Assembly (NCBI GenBank): GCA_036556825.1
Contig: DATBIR010000297.1
Coordinates: 10,001-74,000, forward strand
Source: JAJKJG01 sp036556825
GTDB lineage: Bacteria > Pseudomonadota > Alphaproteobacteria > Rhizobiales > Beijerinckiaceae
Length of the DNA stretch: 64,000 bases
Direction: 5' to 3'
A model generated the notes under the pieces. That model was not told the origin of the DNA. It saw only the letters and a list, made by a program, of their open reading frames with translations, and did not search any database. The translations under genes and the position numbers were made by a program. Shown here piece after piece: positions 18,610 through 27,095 of this stretch (the first letter of the stretch is position 1; each line of letters opens with the position of its first letter).

Positions 18610-18968
18610 GCTGTCCTCCTGCGTGCAATCGGCGGGGCTGGCATGCTTAAGGTTTCTGCGTTTCCGCAGTGTTGCGCGAAGTATTTCGGGGGGACGGTCG
18701 CAAGAACCCGGGCTGTCATCAGGATCTCTCCGAGGAAAGCGGCCTGGCCGCCCTGGGCGGCCGGGTGAGCCCACGAGCAGCGGTCACCGGATTCGCCGCT
18801 GCCGGGCAACATTCGGCTTGCGCGACGCCGCGCTCACGCTAGAGCGGGCGAACTGCATCGGATTGGCGGGTTGTCGAAGGCTTTTGTTAAAGCTGGCAGC
18901 AGGCGTCGATCAGGGACCTGGATCGTTCGGGCCGTTTCCGCGTTGAGTGAGTTGCGAGGGTGAGTGCA
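18610..18968. other. Divergent intergenic region, zinc-ribbon / coiled-coil gene
   Basis: 359 bases without a supportable gene. It holds a tight GC hairpin, GGCCGCC-CTG-GGCGGCC at 18746-18762, and an AT-richer patch at about 18880-18900 (GGCTTTTGTTAAAGC) that may be promoter DNA for the plus-strand gene. No coding remnant was recognised. Confidence 0.35.
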
Positions 18969-19202
18969 ATGGAGTGCGTTGACATAGAGGGGCTCGACCC
19001 CCTGGAACTCCGTTGCAGCCGTCTTCTCGCCGAGGCCGATGAACGCATGGCGCGGCTCGAGCGCCTGGTGGCCGAGGCGGAAGCCGACCACCGCACCAAA
19101 CTGTCCAGGAGCGCGCGTCAGAGAAAGCTGCTCGAGAAGGGCGCGGCGCTGCTGCGGGCCCGGCGGCCGGAGCTACAAGCCGGTCCTGCCGACACCTTCT
19201 GA
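18969..19202 (+). CDS. Small coiled-coil hypothetical protein
   Basis: 77 residues from the ATG at 18969, with GAGGGTGA upstream; a GTG at 18960 would add three residues. The sequence is almost wholly helical with heptad-like spacing (LLAEADERMARLERLVAEAE, then RQRKLLEKGAALLRAR), so a coiled coil is likely. No family is recognised. It lies 115 bases before the chromate transporter pair on the same strand. Confidence 0.45.
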   Translation: MECVDIEGLDPLELRCSRLLAEADERMARLERLVAEAEADHRTKLSRSARQRKLLEKGAALLRARRPELQAGPADTF

Positions 19203-19317
19203 CGGCGCCGTCGCGGCACCCGCGCCGACGACGTGGCGCATCCTTGTTCCGGACAAGCGAGGCCCTTCTCGCCGGCGGCGCGGATCGTCTACAAGGCGGC
19301 CGAACCGGAGGCGAGTC

Positions 19318-19905
19318 GTGGACGATCAGGGCGGCCCTGAGGCGGTTGCAAGCATAACTGACAAGGCCGAGCCGCCCGGGCTCGGCGAAATCTTTGTCGG
19401 GTTCCTCACAGTCGGGCTGTGCGGGTTCGGCGGCATCTTCTACTGGCTGCGGCGCATGGTGGTGGAGCGGCGCCGCTGGCTGACCGCCGAGGAGTTTGCC
19501 GAATATTTCGGCTTGTGCAGCCTCTCGCCCGGGCCCGGCCTGATCAACCTGTCGGTGCTGATCGGCAAGCGCTTCCATGGCGCGGCCGGCGGGCTCGCCG
19601 CCTTCACGGGATTGCTGTGCGTTCCGGTCGCGATCGCCCTTTGCCTCGCCGCCCTCTACGCCCATTTCCAGTATCTCCCGGCGGTCAGGGCGGTTCTTTC
19701 CGGAGTGGCGGCGGCCGCAGCCGGGCTGGTGATCGCCACGGCCGCGAAGATGCTCGTGCCGCTGTTCAAGCCGCACGCCCGCTGGGGGCTCATCGTCGCC
19801 GCGCCGGTCTTCGCCGCGGTCGGCATTTTCCGGCTTCCGCTGCTCTGGGCGCTCGCCTTCAGCGCGCCTGTGGGGCTGGCTCTCGCATGGTGGAAGCATC
19901 GATGA
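19318..19905 (+). CDS. Chromate transporter half-protein, first subunit
   Basis: 195 residues from a GTG at 19318 with GGAGG five bases upstream; the open frame extends further left but without a sensible start. One CHR domain: the N-terminal block FVGFLTVGLCGFGGIF, an internal LSPGPGLINLSVLIGKRF (the conserved PGP turn), then five to six membrane segments. Full-length ChrA has two such domains; this is a half-size member. Its gene overlaps the next half by ATGA. The pair should act as an anion (chromate/sulfate) exporter, although many short-chain members have no tested substrate. Confidence 0.85.
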   Translation: MDDQGGPEAVASITDKAEPPGLGEIFVGFLTVGLCGFGGIFYWLRRMVVERRRWLTAEEFAEYFGLCSLSPGPGLINLSVLIGKRFHGAAGGLAAFTGLLCVPVAIALCLAALYAHFQYLPAVRAVLSGVAAAAAGLVIATAAKMLVPLFKPHARWGLIVAAPVFAAVGIFRLPLLWALAFSAPVGLALAWWKHR

Positions 19906-20435
19906 CGGAGCGCGATGGGGTTTTCGCCCAGCTTGCCGTCCAGTTCGCGCTGCTCTCGCTGCTTTCCTTCGGCGGCGTCAACAGTATCGTCACCGAGATC
20001 CAGCGCGTGACGGTCGAGAACGCGCACTGGATGAGCGACCGTGAGTTCGCGACCTATTTCGCCATCGGCCAGGCCGCCCCCGGCCCCAACATCCTGATCG
20101 CGAGCCTGGTCGGGTGGCACGTGGCCGGCGTCCCCGGCGCGCTCATCGCCACCCTCGGCATGTGCGGCCCCTCGGCGATGCTGGTCTACATGGTGTCCGG
20201 CGCCTGGGAGCGCTGGCGGCACTCGTCGTGGCGTCGCATCGTGCAGCAGGGGCTTATACCCTTCAGCACCGGCCTCGTCTGCGCCAGCGGCTTCGTCCTG
20301 GCGCAGGCGGCGGACCACAATCTGACGACCACATGCATCACGCTCGGCACTGCCGGCTTCGTCTACTTCACGCGCTTCAATCCGCTCTGGGCCCTCGGCG
20401 TCAGCGCGTTGCTCGGACTGACGGGTCTGACATGA
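19902..20435 (+). CDS. Chromate transporter half-protein, second subunit
   Basis: 177 residues; the start overlaps the stop of the first half-gene (19902-19905). The CHR motifs are LLSFGGVNSIVTEIQ and AIGQAAPGPNILIASLVGWHVAG. Several membrane segments follow. It is expected to have inverted topology relative to its partner and to form a heterodimer. A second such pair lies at 50138-51282 on the other strand. Confidence 0.85.
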   Translation: MTERDGVFAQLAVQFALLSLLSFGGVNSIVTEIQRVTVENAHWMSDREFATYFAIGQAAPGPNILIASLVGWHVAGVPGALIATLGMCGPSAMLVYMVSGAWERWRHSSWRRIVQQGLIPFSTGLVCASGFVLAQAADHNLTTTCITLGTAGFVYFTRFNPLWALGVSALLGLTGLT

Positions 20436-20601
20436 CCGCCGACGATGTCGTGGTGTGGTTCGCGAACGCGCGTCATATGCCTGACGCTGATCAGCGAAGT
20501 GATCACCACGTCGCCGAGCAAAGCCCACGACGAGATTGCGAAGCTCGAGGAGCAGAAGTAACCGTTAGCTCGCGCCGCGCGAAGCGGTCTCAAATTGTAT
20601 C

Positions 20602-21558
20602 ATGCATATGGGTAAAACCTCCATCGGGAACCCCGCCGCGGAGCGCATTGGCTTCATCGGCGCCGGGCGTCTGGCGACGGGGCTCGCCTGGGCGCTGGCG
20701 CAACGTGGCGCGGCGATCGCCGCCGTGACGAGCGCGAGCGGCGCCACGGCGCAGCGGCTCGCGGGCCGGATTCCCGATTGCCGCGTGGTTGCGACCGCGC
20801 AGGACGTCGTCGACGCCGTCGACCTCGTCTTTGTCGCGGTTCCGGACGACGCCATCTCCGAGGTGGCCGCGCGCCTGCGCTGGCGTGCCGGCATCGCGGC
20901 CGTGCATGGCAGCGGTGCGACCGAAGTCGCGGCGCTGGAGCCGGCGGCGCGGCAGGGTGCAGAGATCGGCGGCTTTCATCCGCTGCAGTCCTTCGGCGAT
21001 CCCGACATCGCCGTGCAGACCTTGCCCGGATGCGCCATCGCCATCGAGGCGGACGGCGCCTTGTGCGCGCGTCTCGAGGAACTCGCGACGAGCCTGGATT
21101 GCCGGCCGCTCCGGTTGCCTGCCGGCAGCCGCGCCCGCTATCACGCCGCCGCGCATTATGCGGCTGGGTTCGTCTTCGCGCTCATCAAGGAAGCGGCGGA
21201 TGTCTGGCAGACATTCGGCATTGCCCGCGAGGACACCGTCGCGGCCCTGCTTCCGCTGCTCCGCGGCGCGGCCGCATCGATGGAGCATTCGGGACTGGTG
21301 CAGGGGCTGCCGGGGATTTTCTCGCGCGGGGATGTCGGCACGCTGCGAAAGCACCTCGCCGATCTCGGCGCCGTCGGTCCAGACGCATTGCGGCTCTATT
21401 GCGAACTCGGCCTGCGCTCGATTCCGCTTGGTCTTGAGCGCGGCGGGCTGACCGCGGACCGGGCTGCGGAGATGGAAGCATTGCTGCTGGACTCGCTCCG
21501 CGCATGCGCCCCGACTGCGGGTTCATCCCGACCCCGAGGCTCGGGACATTCAACATGA
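20602..21558 (+). CDS. Rossmann-like and DUF2520 domain-containing protein
   Basis: 318 residues; ATG codons at 20602 and 20608 are both possible. The N-terminal NAD(P)-binding loop is IGFIGAGRLATGLAWALAQRG and the second strand ends VFVAVPDD. The C-terminal helical domain (FHPLQSFGDP, AAHYAAGFVFALIKEAADVW) corresponds to DUF2520. The family resembles ketopantoate and pyrroline-5-carboxylate reductases and is thought to be an oxidoreductase with an untested substrate. It converges on the Opp operon with only 30 bases between them. Confidence 0.8.
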   Translation: MHMGKTSIGNPAAERIGFIGAGRLATGLAWALAQRGAAIAAVTSASGATAQRLAGRIPDCRVVATAQDVVDAVDLVFVAVPDDAISEVAARLRWRAGIAAVHGSGATEVAALEPAARQGAEIGGFHPLQSFGDPDIAVQTLPGCAIAIEADGALCARLEELATSLDCRPLRLPAGSRARYHAAAHYAAGFVFALIKEAADVWQTFGIAREDTVAALLPLLRGAAASMEHSGLVQGLPGIFSRGDVGTLRKHLADLGAVGPDALRLYCELGLRSIPLGLERGGLTADRAAEMEALLLDSLRACAPTAGSSRPRGSGHST

Positions 21559-21579
21559 AGCAGGCCGCAAATGTCGTGA

Positions 21580-21600
21580 CCGCGGCTCTCAAAGCCGCGG
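21580..21600. terminator. Hairpin between convergent genes, overlapping the end of the ABC ATPase gene
   Basis: CCGCGGCT (21580-21587) pairs perfectly with AGCCGCGG (21593-21600) around a five-base loop. It covers the stop codon of the minus-strand ATPase gene (stop at 21589-21591) and lies 22 bases beyond the plus-strand gene. It is a plausible shared terminator without a T run. Confidence 0.5.
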
Positions 21601-22395
21601 GACAGCCTCGATCAGCTTCTGCGTATAGGCATGCTGCGGCGCCCCGATCACGGATCGCGTCGCGCCGCTTTCGACGATCTCGCCGCCCGCCAGGACGACG
21701 ACGCGGTCGCACAGATACTCGACCACGGCGATATTGTGGGTGATGAACATCAGCGCGAGGCCGAGCTTCTGCCGGATGTCGAGCAGCACGTTGAGGACCT
21801 GCATCTGCACCGACACGTCGAGCGAGGAGACCGCCTCGTCGGCGATCAGCAGGCGGGGCTCCATGACGATGGCGCGGGCGATGCCGATGCGCTGGCGCTG
21901 CCCGCCGCTGAACTGGTGCGGATAGCGCTCGCGGTCCGCCGGGCGCAGGCCGACCATGGAGAGCGCAGCGTCGACGCGTTTGTCGATCTCGCGGGCGTCG
22001 ACCCGCCCCGAAATGCGCAGGCCTTCGCCGACGATGTCGCGCACGCGCATGCGCCCGTTGAGCGACGAATACGGGTCCTGGAAGATCATGCCGATGCCAC
22101 GAGCGGCCGCCGGGACGTGCAGGCGCCCGGATGCGAGGACGCGCTCGCCGAGCGAGATCGTTCCGCCATCGGCCGTCTCGAGGCCGACGATGATGCGACC
22201 GAGCGTCGTCTTGCCCGAGCCGGACTCCCCGACGACGCCCAGGATTTCCCCTTCGCCGACCTCGAGCGAGACGCCGGCGAGCGCGGCGGTCTTGAGCGGC
22301 GTCGCCCAGAAGCCGCGCCGGCGCACGAACGTCTTGCTGACGTCGCGCACCTCGAGCCGCGCCGGCGCGGCGGATGGAAGGCGCGCCGTCATCAT
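21589..22395 (-). CDS. oppF: Oligopeptide-type ABC transporter ATP-binding protein (OppF/DppF)
   Basis: 268 residues. The start at 22395 overlaps the stop of the upstream ATPase gene (ATGA). Motifs: Walker A GESGSGKTTLG, Q loop FQDPYSSLNGRM, signature FSGGQRQRIGIARA, Walker B LLIADEAVSSLD, H loop FITHN. The C-terminal peptide-transporter extension is short. Within Walker B the usual P of DEP is A (DEAVSSLD), as is common in DppF/OppF proteins. It is the last gene of a five-gene importer operon. Confidence 0.9.
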   Translation of the reverse strand: MMTARLPSAAPARLEVRDVSKTFVRRRGFWATPLKTAALAGVSLEVGEGEILGVVGESGSGKTTLGRIIVGLETADGGTISLGERVLASGRLHVPAAARGIGMIFQDPYSSLNGRMRVRDIVGEGLRISGRVDAREIDKRVDAALSMVGLRPADRERYPHQFSGGQRQRIGIARAIVMEPRLLIADEAVSSLDVSVQMQVLNVLLDIRQKLGLALMFITHNIAVVEYLCDRVVVLAGGEIVESGATRSVIGAPQHAYTQKLIEAVPRL

Positions 22396-23414
22396 GCGAG
22401 CGGAAACAGGCAGCGCGCGGCCTGGCCGGGCCGCACCGGCGCGAGCGCGACATCGCTGTGCGTGCATACGTCCTGCCGGCGCGGGCAGCGCGGCGCGAAA
22501 CGGCAGCCTTCGAACCAGTCGTCCACGCGCGGCACGTTGCCCTCGATGCCGGCCTGGCGCTCTCCAGCGGCGCGGTAGCGCGGCATGCAGGCGAGCAGCG
22601 CCGCCGTGTAGGGATGGGCCGGCGTCTCGATCACCTGCCTGATCGGACCCTGCTCCATCAGCACGCCGCCATAGAGCACGCCGATCGTGTCGGCATAGCG
22701 ATAGACCAGCGCGAGGTCATGCGAGATGAACAGCACCGACAGATTGTAGCGCTCGCGCAGGCGAAAGAGGATCTCCATGATCTCGCGCTGGATAGTAACG
22801 TCGAGCGCCGTCGTCGGCTCGTCGGCGATCAGCAGCTTCGGATCGTTGCACAGGGCCATGGCGATCATCGCGCGCTGGCGCATGCCGCCGGACAATTCGT
22901 GCGGATACATCGCCGCGACCTGGCGCGGATCGGCGAAGCGCACGTCCGCCAGGAGCTGGGCGATGCGCTCGCGCCGCTCGGTCGCGCTGTAGAGCCCATG
23001 CACGCGCATCGCTTCGTCGAGTTGCTCCTGCACGGTCATGATCGGGTTGAGCGAGCTCATCGGCTCCTGGAAGATCATGCTGACGCGGCGCCCGCGCAGC
23101 TTCTCCATCTCCCGTTCCGGCGCGACGGCGACGTCGGTGCCCTCGATGGCCAGCCGGCCGGCGATGCGCAGCTTGCGCGGCGGCAGGAGGCGCATGGCGG
23201 CGCGGGCGATCATGGTCTTGCCTGATCCGCTTTCGCCGATGAGGGCGAAGAATTCGCCGGGCGCGATGGTGAAGCTGATGTCGTCGACGATCTTCAGCTC
23301 GCGCCCGCCCTGGCGGAGGTAGAGGCCGAGATTGCGCGCCTCGAGCACCGGCGCCTGAAGCGCGGCGCCGGCGGCGGCTGGCCGGAGGGTGGTAGCGGCG
23401 AGCGGCTCAGACAA
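22392..23414 (-). CDS. oppD: Oligopeptide-type ABC transporter ATP-binding protein (OppD/DppD)
   Basis: 340 residues from a TTG at 23414 that overlaps the permease stop by eight bases; a GTG at 23348 is the only other early start. Motifs: GESGSGKTMIARA, FQEPMSSLNPIMTV, LSGGMRQRAMIA, LLIADEPTTALD, FISHD. The C-terminal oligopeptide-transporter domain is present with cysteines in CRFAPRCPRRQDVC, the pattern that binds an iron-sulfur cluster in some OppD/DppD proteins. It forms the ATPase heterodimer with the next gene product. Confidence 0.9.
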   Translation of the reverse strand: MSEPLAATTLRPAAAGAALQAPVLEARNLGLYLRQGGRELKIVDDISFTIAPGEFFALIGESGSGKTMIARAAMRLLPPRKLRIAGRLAIEGTDVAVAPEREMEKLRGRRVSMIFQEPMSSLNPIMTVQEQLDEAMRVHGLYSATERRERIAQLLADVRFADPRQVAAMYPHELSGGMRQRAMIAMALCNDPKLLIADEPTTALDVTIQREIMEILFRLRERYNLSVLFISHDLALVYRYADTIGVLYGGVLMEQGPIRQVIETPAHPYTAALLACMPRYRAAGERQAGIEGNVPRVDDWFEGCRFAPRCPRRQDVCTHSDVALAPVRPGQAARCLFPLA

Positions 23415-24246
23415 GGTTGAGGTCGTCCTTCGGATCGAACTGGTCGCGCAGCCAATCGCCTAAGAGGTTGAGGCCGAGCACGGTGATGAAGATGCCGAGC
23501 CCCGGCAGCACCGCGAGCCACCACGCGCGCGTGATGTAGGAGCGTCCTTCCGCGAGCATGCCGCCCCAGGTCGGCGTTCCGGGCGGCACGCCCAGCCCGA
23601 GGAAGCTCAGGCTCGCCTCGGCGATGATGGCCGTCGCCATGCTGAAGGTGGCGATCACGATAGAGGAGGCGATGAGGTTTGGCAGGATGTGGTGGCGCAG
23701 GATCCAGGGCACGCTGCCGCCCATGATCTTCGACGCGGCCACGAATTCCCGCGAGCGCAGGGACAGCGCCTGGGCCCGCGACAGGCGCGCATACGGGATC
23801 CAGCGCTGCAGGGTCAGCGCGATGATCAGGTTCGGCAAGGTCTGGCCGAACAGGGCGACGACCGCGATGGCCAGCAGGATGGCTGGAAAGGCCCAGAAAG
23901 TCTCGACGATCTTCTGCACGACGACGTCGCGCGTGCCGCCGAGATAACCCGACAGCGCCCCGACGAGCACCCCGAACACGCCGGAGATCGCGACCACGGT
24001 GGCGGCGATGGTCAGCGACACGCGAGCGCCCGACACCATGCGGGCGAGGATGTCGCGGCCGAGCTGGTCCGTGCCGAGCGGGTGCCCGCCGGCGAAATCG
24101 AAGGGCGCCACCAGGGAATCGATCAGGCTCTGCTCGGTCGGGTCGTGTGAGGTGAGGAGGTCGCCGAAGACGGCGAGCGCCACGACCGTGCCGACGCACA
24201 GGGCGCCGACCACGAATTTGATGTCAGCGAAGCGCCAGCCCTGCAT
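23407..24246 (-). CDS. oppC: Oligopeptide-type ABC transporter permease (OppC/DppC)
   Basis: 279 residues. Start and previous stop overlap in TGATG (24244-24248). It has the OppC N-terminal region with HPLGTDQLGRDILARMVSGARVS, six membrane segments, the coupling loop with ASKIMGGSVPWILRHHILPN, and SLSFLGLGVPPGTPTWGGML near the end. It is the inner-membrane channel partner of the next permease. Confidence 0.93.
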   Translation of the reverse strand: MQGWRFADIKFVVGALCVGTVVALAVFGDLLTSHDPTEQSLIDSLVAPFDFAGGHPLGTDQLGRDILARMVSGARVSLTIAATVVAISGVFGVLVGALSGYLGGTRDVVVQKIVETFWAFPAILLAIAVVALFGQTLPNLIIALTLQRWIPYARLSRAQALSLRSREFVAASKIMGGSVPWILRHHILPNLIASSIVIATFSMATAIIAEASLSFLGLGVPPGTPTWGGMLAEGRSYITRAWWLAVLPGLGIFITVLGLNLLGDWLRDQFDPKDDLNLV

Positions 24247-25253
24247 CAGGCCGCCGCCCGCAAGCGCGGATCGACCACGAAGTAGAACAGGTCGATCAGC
24301 AGGTTCAGGACGATGAACAGGCCCGTATAGACGACGACGACGCCGGCCGTGAGCGGCGTGTCACGCACCGTCACCGCCTGATAAAGCAGCGTGCCGACGC
24401 CTGGCCAGGAGAAGATCACCTCGACGATGATGGTGCCGCTGATGAGTACCCCGAGCTCGAGGCCGATGATGGTCGAGATCGGGATGGCGGCGTTCGGCAG
24501 GAGGTGCTTGCGGACGATCTGACGCCGGTTCAGACCTTTGGCCACAGCGGTGAAGATGAACTCCTCCTGGCCGACATCGACCACCGCCGAGCGCGTGATG
24601 CGCGCGATGATGCCGACCATGCCGGCCGCCAGCGTCAGCGCCGGCAGGAAGAGGTGCGCCACGACCTGCCGGAAGGTGTCGAACTGGCCGTGCATCAGGC
24701 TGTCGATCAGGAAGAAGCCGGTGGTCTCGGTGATCGGCACGCCGAACGGCAGCCGGCCGCTCGACGGAAACAGGTTGAGATTGGCCGACAGGAACAGGAC
24801 CAGCAGGATGCCAACCCAGAAGGACGGTGCGCTGACGCCCGCCACCGCGATCAGCGAGACGGCGCCGTCGCCGAGCTTGCCCTTATGCAGCGCCGCGAAT
24901 AGTCCGAGCGGCACGCCGATCAGAACCGCGAACAGCAACGTGACGACCGCCAGCTCGAATGTTGCCGGCAGGCGCTCGGCGATGAGATCGAGCACCGGCG
25001 CCTGGTAACGCAGCGACAAGCCGAGATCGAGGCGTGCGAGGCTCAGAAGGAAGCGTCCGAACTGCACCGGAAGCGATTCGTCGAGGCCCCACAGCTCGCG
25101 CAGACGCTGCACCTCCTCGTCGGGCGCGTCTTCCGGCACCAGCAGCGTGGCGGCATCGCCGGGTGCCAGTCGCAGGAGCGCGAAGATGCCGCAGGCGACG
25201 AGCAGGAGCACGGGAACGGCGCCTGCAATGCGCAGGAAGATGCTGCGGATCAT
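24246..25253 (-). CDS. oppB: Oligopeptide-type ABC transporter permease (OppB/DppB)
   Basis: 335 residues. Standard DppB layout: membrane segment 1, the periplasmic block LAPGDAATLLVPEDAP with LWGLDESLPVQFGRFL, segments 2-6, the coupling loop FTAVAKGLNRRQIVRKHLLPN, and IFSWPGVGTLLYQAV near the C-terminus. It lies 88 bases after the binding-protein gene in the same operon. Confidence 0.93.
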   Translation of the reverse strand: MIRSIFLRIAGAVPVLLLVACGIFALLRLAPGDAATLLVPEDAPDEEVQRLRELWGLDESLPVQFGRFLLSLARLDLGLSLRYQAPVLDLIAERLPATFELAVVTLLFAVLIGVPLGLFAALHKGKLGDGAVSLIAVAGVSAPSFWVGILLVLFLSANLNLFPSSGRLPFGVPITETTGFFLIDSLMHGQFDTFRQVVAHLFLPALTLAAGMVGIIARITRSAVVDVGQEEFIFTAVAKGLNRRQIVRKHLLPNAAIPISTIIGLELGVLISGTIIVEVIFSWPGVGTLLYQAVTVRDTPLTAGVVVVYTGLFIVLNLLIDLFYFVVDPRLRAAA

Positions 25254-25341
25254 CCCCGGGCGCTCTCAGGACGTCGTGATCGGCGTTCCGTCGCCGCCTC
25301 GGTCATGAACATGCGTCGCTTCGACAAGTTGAGCCGCGTCC

Positions 25342-26865
25342 TCAGGCCATCTTCACCCGCGACAGCCACACCTCGCCATTGGCATCGGCCTTCCAGGTCA
25401 CGCCCTTGCGCACGCCGTGCACGAGCTTGTGCGTCCACATGAATACGGCCGGCACGTCCTCGGCGATCTTGTCGTTGATGGCGTGCTGGATCTCGCATCG
25501 CGCGCCTTCGTCGAAGGTCCCCTTGACCTTGCCGAACCAGGCATCGACCTCGGGATTCGAATACTGGATGCGCTTGCTGGCGCCGGTCTGGAAGAACAGC
25601 GGCAGGCCGTCCATCGCATCCTCGCTGCCGGCGCGGCCGGTGTAGAAGAATGGGCAGCGGCCGGCCTGGATGTCGGCGACGAAGGCGGAGTATTCCGGCG
25701 TGTGCAGCTTGGCCCGGATGCCGACGCGGTTGAGCATCTGCGCGATCACCTCGCCGACCTGTCGGTCCGATATGTAGCGCCCGCTCGCCGTGTAGAAGTC
25801 GACGTCGATGCCGTTCGGGTAGCCCGCTTCGGCGAGCAGGGCCTTCGCCCTGGACGGATTGTAATCGTATTGCGTCTTCGCTGGCTTGAAGCAGTTCTGG
25901 TCCTTGGTGATGGCGCCGGGCAGCTTGTCGGCGAGGCCGAACAGCAGACGGTTGATGATCAGGTCGCGGTCGATGGCATGCGCGACGGCGCGGCGGAGGC
26001 GCACGTCGTCCCACGGCTTGTGCTTCAGATTCATCGCCACGAACATGTATTCGAGCGACGCGGTCTCGACGACCTGGACGTCGGGTCGGTTGCGCATGCG
26101 ATCGACCAGTTGCGGAGGGATCAGCCGCGCGATCTGCACTTCGTTGCTGAGCAGCGCATTGACGCGCTGCTCGGGCTCGAGGATCTGCCGGAAGATGACC
26201 GTGTCGGGCGCCTCGGCCGGCATGCCCGGCCAGTCGGTGTTCTTGCGGAAGACGATGCGCTGGTCGATGTCGAAGCGCTCGAGCTTGTACGGGCCCCAGC
26301 CGTAGGGCGCGACGCGATCCGCGTCCTTGCCGTGCTTCTCCCACAGATCGGCGCTGGTCAGGCAGAAGCGCGCCATCGCCATGTCGGGAAGCTGCGCGAA
26401 AGGACGCTTGGTCACGATGTCGAAGGTGAGGTCGTCGACGACTTCGACGTTGCTGACCTCGACCCAGTGATGCAGCTGCTGCGAGCCGCCGGCGGCATCC
26501 GTCATGCGCTTCCAGGAATGGATCACGTCGCGCGTCGTCGGGCCAGGCCCGCCGTCGTGGCGCTTGAGGTTGGACCTGAGCTTCAGGCGCCACCGCGTCG
26601 GCTCGACCGGCGTCCACGATTCGCACAGGATTCCGTCAAGGCGCGCGTCCTCAAAATTGTAGCGTGTGCAGGTGCCGTAAACCTGGCTCCAGAGCGCGTA
26701 GAGATAGGCGCTGCTGTGCGCATACGGACTGGGTTGGGCCATGATTCCCGTGGTCGTCACGGTCAGCGTCTTCTCGCGGCTCTGCGCGAATACCGGACAG
26801 GCCGGAGCGGACGCAGCGAGCGCGAGCGATCCGGCTGATTTTAGAACATCACGTCTGGACGGCAT
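25342..26865 (-). CDS. oppA: Periplasmic peptide-type substrate-binding protein with Tat signal
   Basis: 507 residues from the ATG at 26865. It begins MPSRRDVLKSAGSLALAASA, a twin-arginine signal. The family-5 binding fold is complete, with GILCESWTPVEPTRWRLKLR, VAPYGWGPYKL and VRLRRAVAHAIDRDLI. It is the first gene of the operon and feeds OppBCDF. The ligand is unknown. The M20 peptidase encoded divergently 230 bases away suggests a peptide or acyl-amino-acid substrate. The gene symbol denotes the family only. Confidence 0.88.
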   Translation of the reverse strand: MPSRRDVLKSAGSLALAASAPACPVFAQSREKTLTVTTTGIMAQPSPYAHSSAYLYALWSQVYGTCTRYNFEDARLDGILCESWTPVEPTRWRLKLRSNLKRHDGGPGPTTRDVIHSWKRMTDAAGGSQQLHHWVEVSNVEVVDDLTFDIVTKRPFAQLPDMAMARFCLTSADLWEKHGKDADRVAPYGWGPYKLERFDIDQRIVFRKNTDWPGMPAEAPDTVIFRQILEPEQRVNALLSNEVQIARLIPPQLVDRMRNRPDVQVVETASLEYMFVAMNLKHKPWDDVRLRRAVAHAIDRDLIINRLLFGLADKLPGAITKDQNCFKPAKTQYDYNPSRAKALLAEAGYPNGIDVDFYTASGRYISDRQVGEVIAQMLNRVGIRAKLHTPEYSAFVADIQAGRCPFFYTGRAGSEDAMDGLPLFFQTGASKRIQYSNPEVDAWFGKVKGTFDEGARCEIQHAINDKIAEDVPAVFMWTHKLVHGVRKGVTWKADANGEVWLSRVKMA

Positions 26866-27095
26866 GTTGGACCCCCGATCTGTTGTGAATTCCGCCGACT
26901 TGAGCCGGCTTGTCAAGCAGGAGAGATGTGCAATGTGCGTGCCGTTCGCATGCCGAACTGCCACTGACGTTCGCATCTCGAACCAGTCGTCGACCGCATG
27001 CGGCGGCTGAGCGAAATTCTACCAACGTGCTCAGCTTGACCGTGACGGATCGGCTCCCGCATATAGGCCCGCATTCCGAAACCTGTGAGGGCGCG

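Noticed and set aside
20445..20561. 38-codon plus-strand frame ending ITTSPSKAHDEIAKLEEQK
   Set aside because: The end looks protein-like, but there is no ribosome site and no family match, and the frame is too short to support. It could be a remnant.
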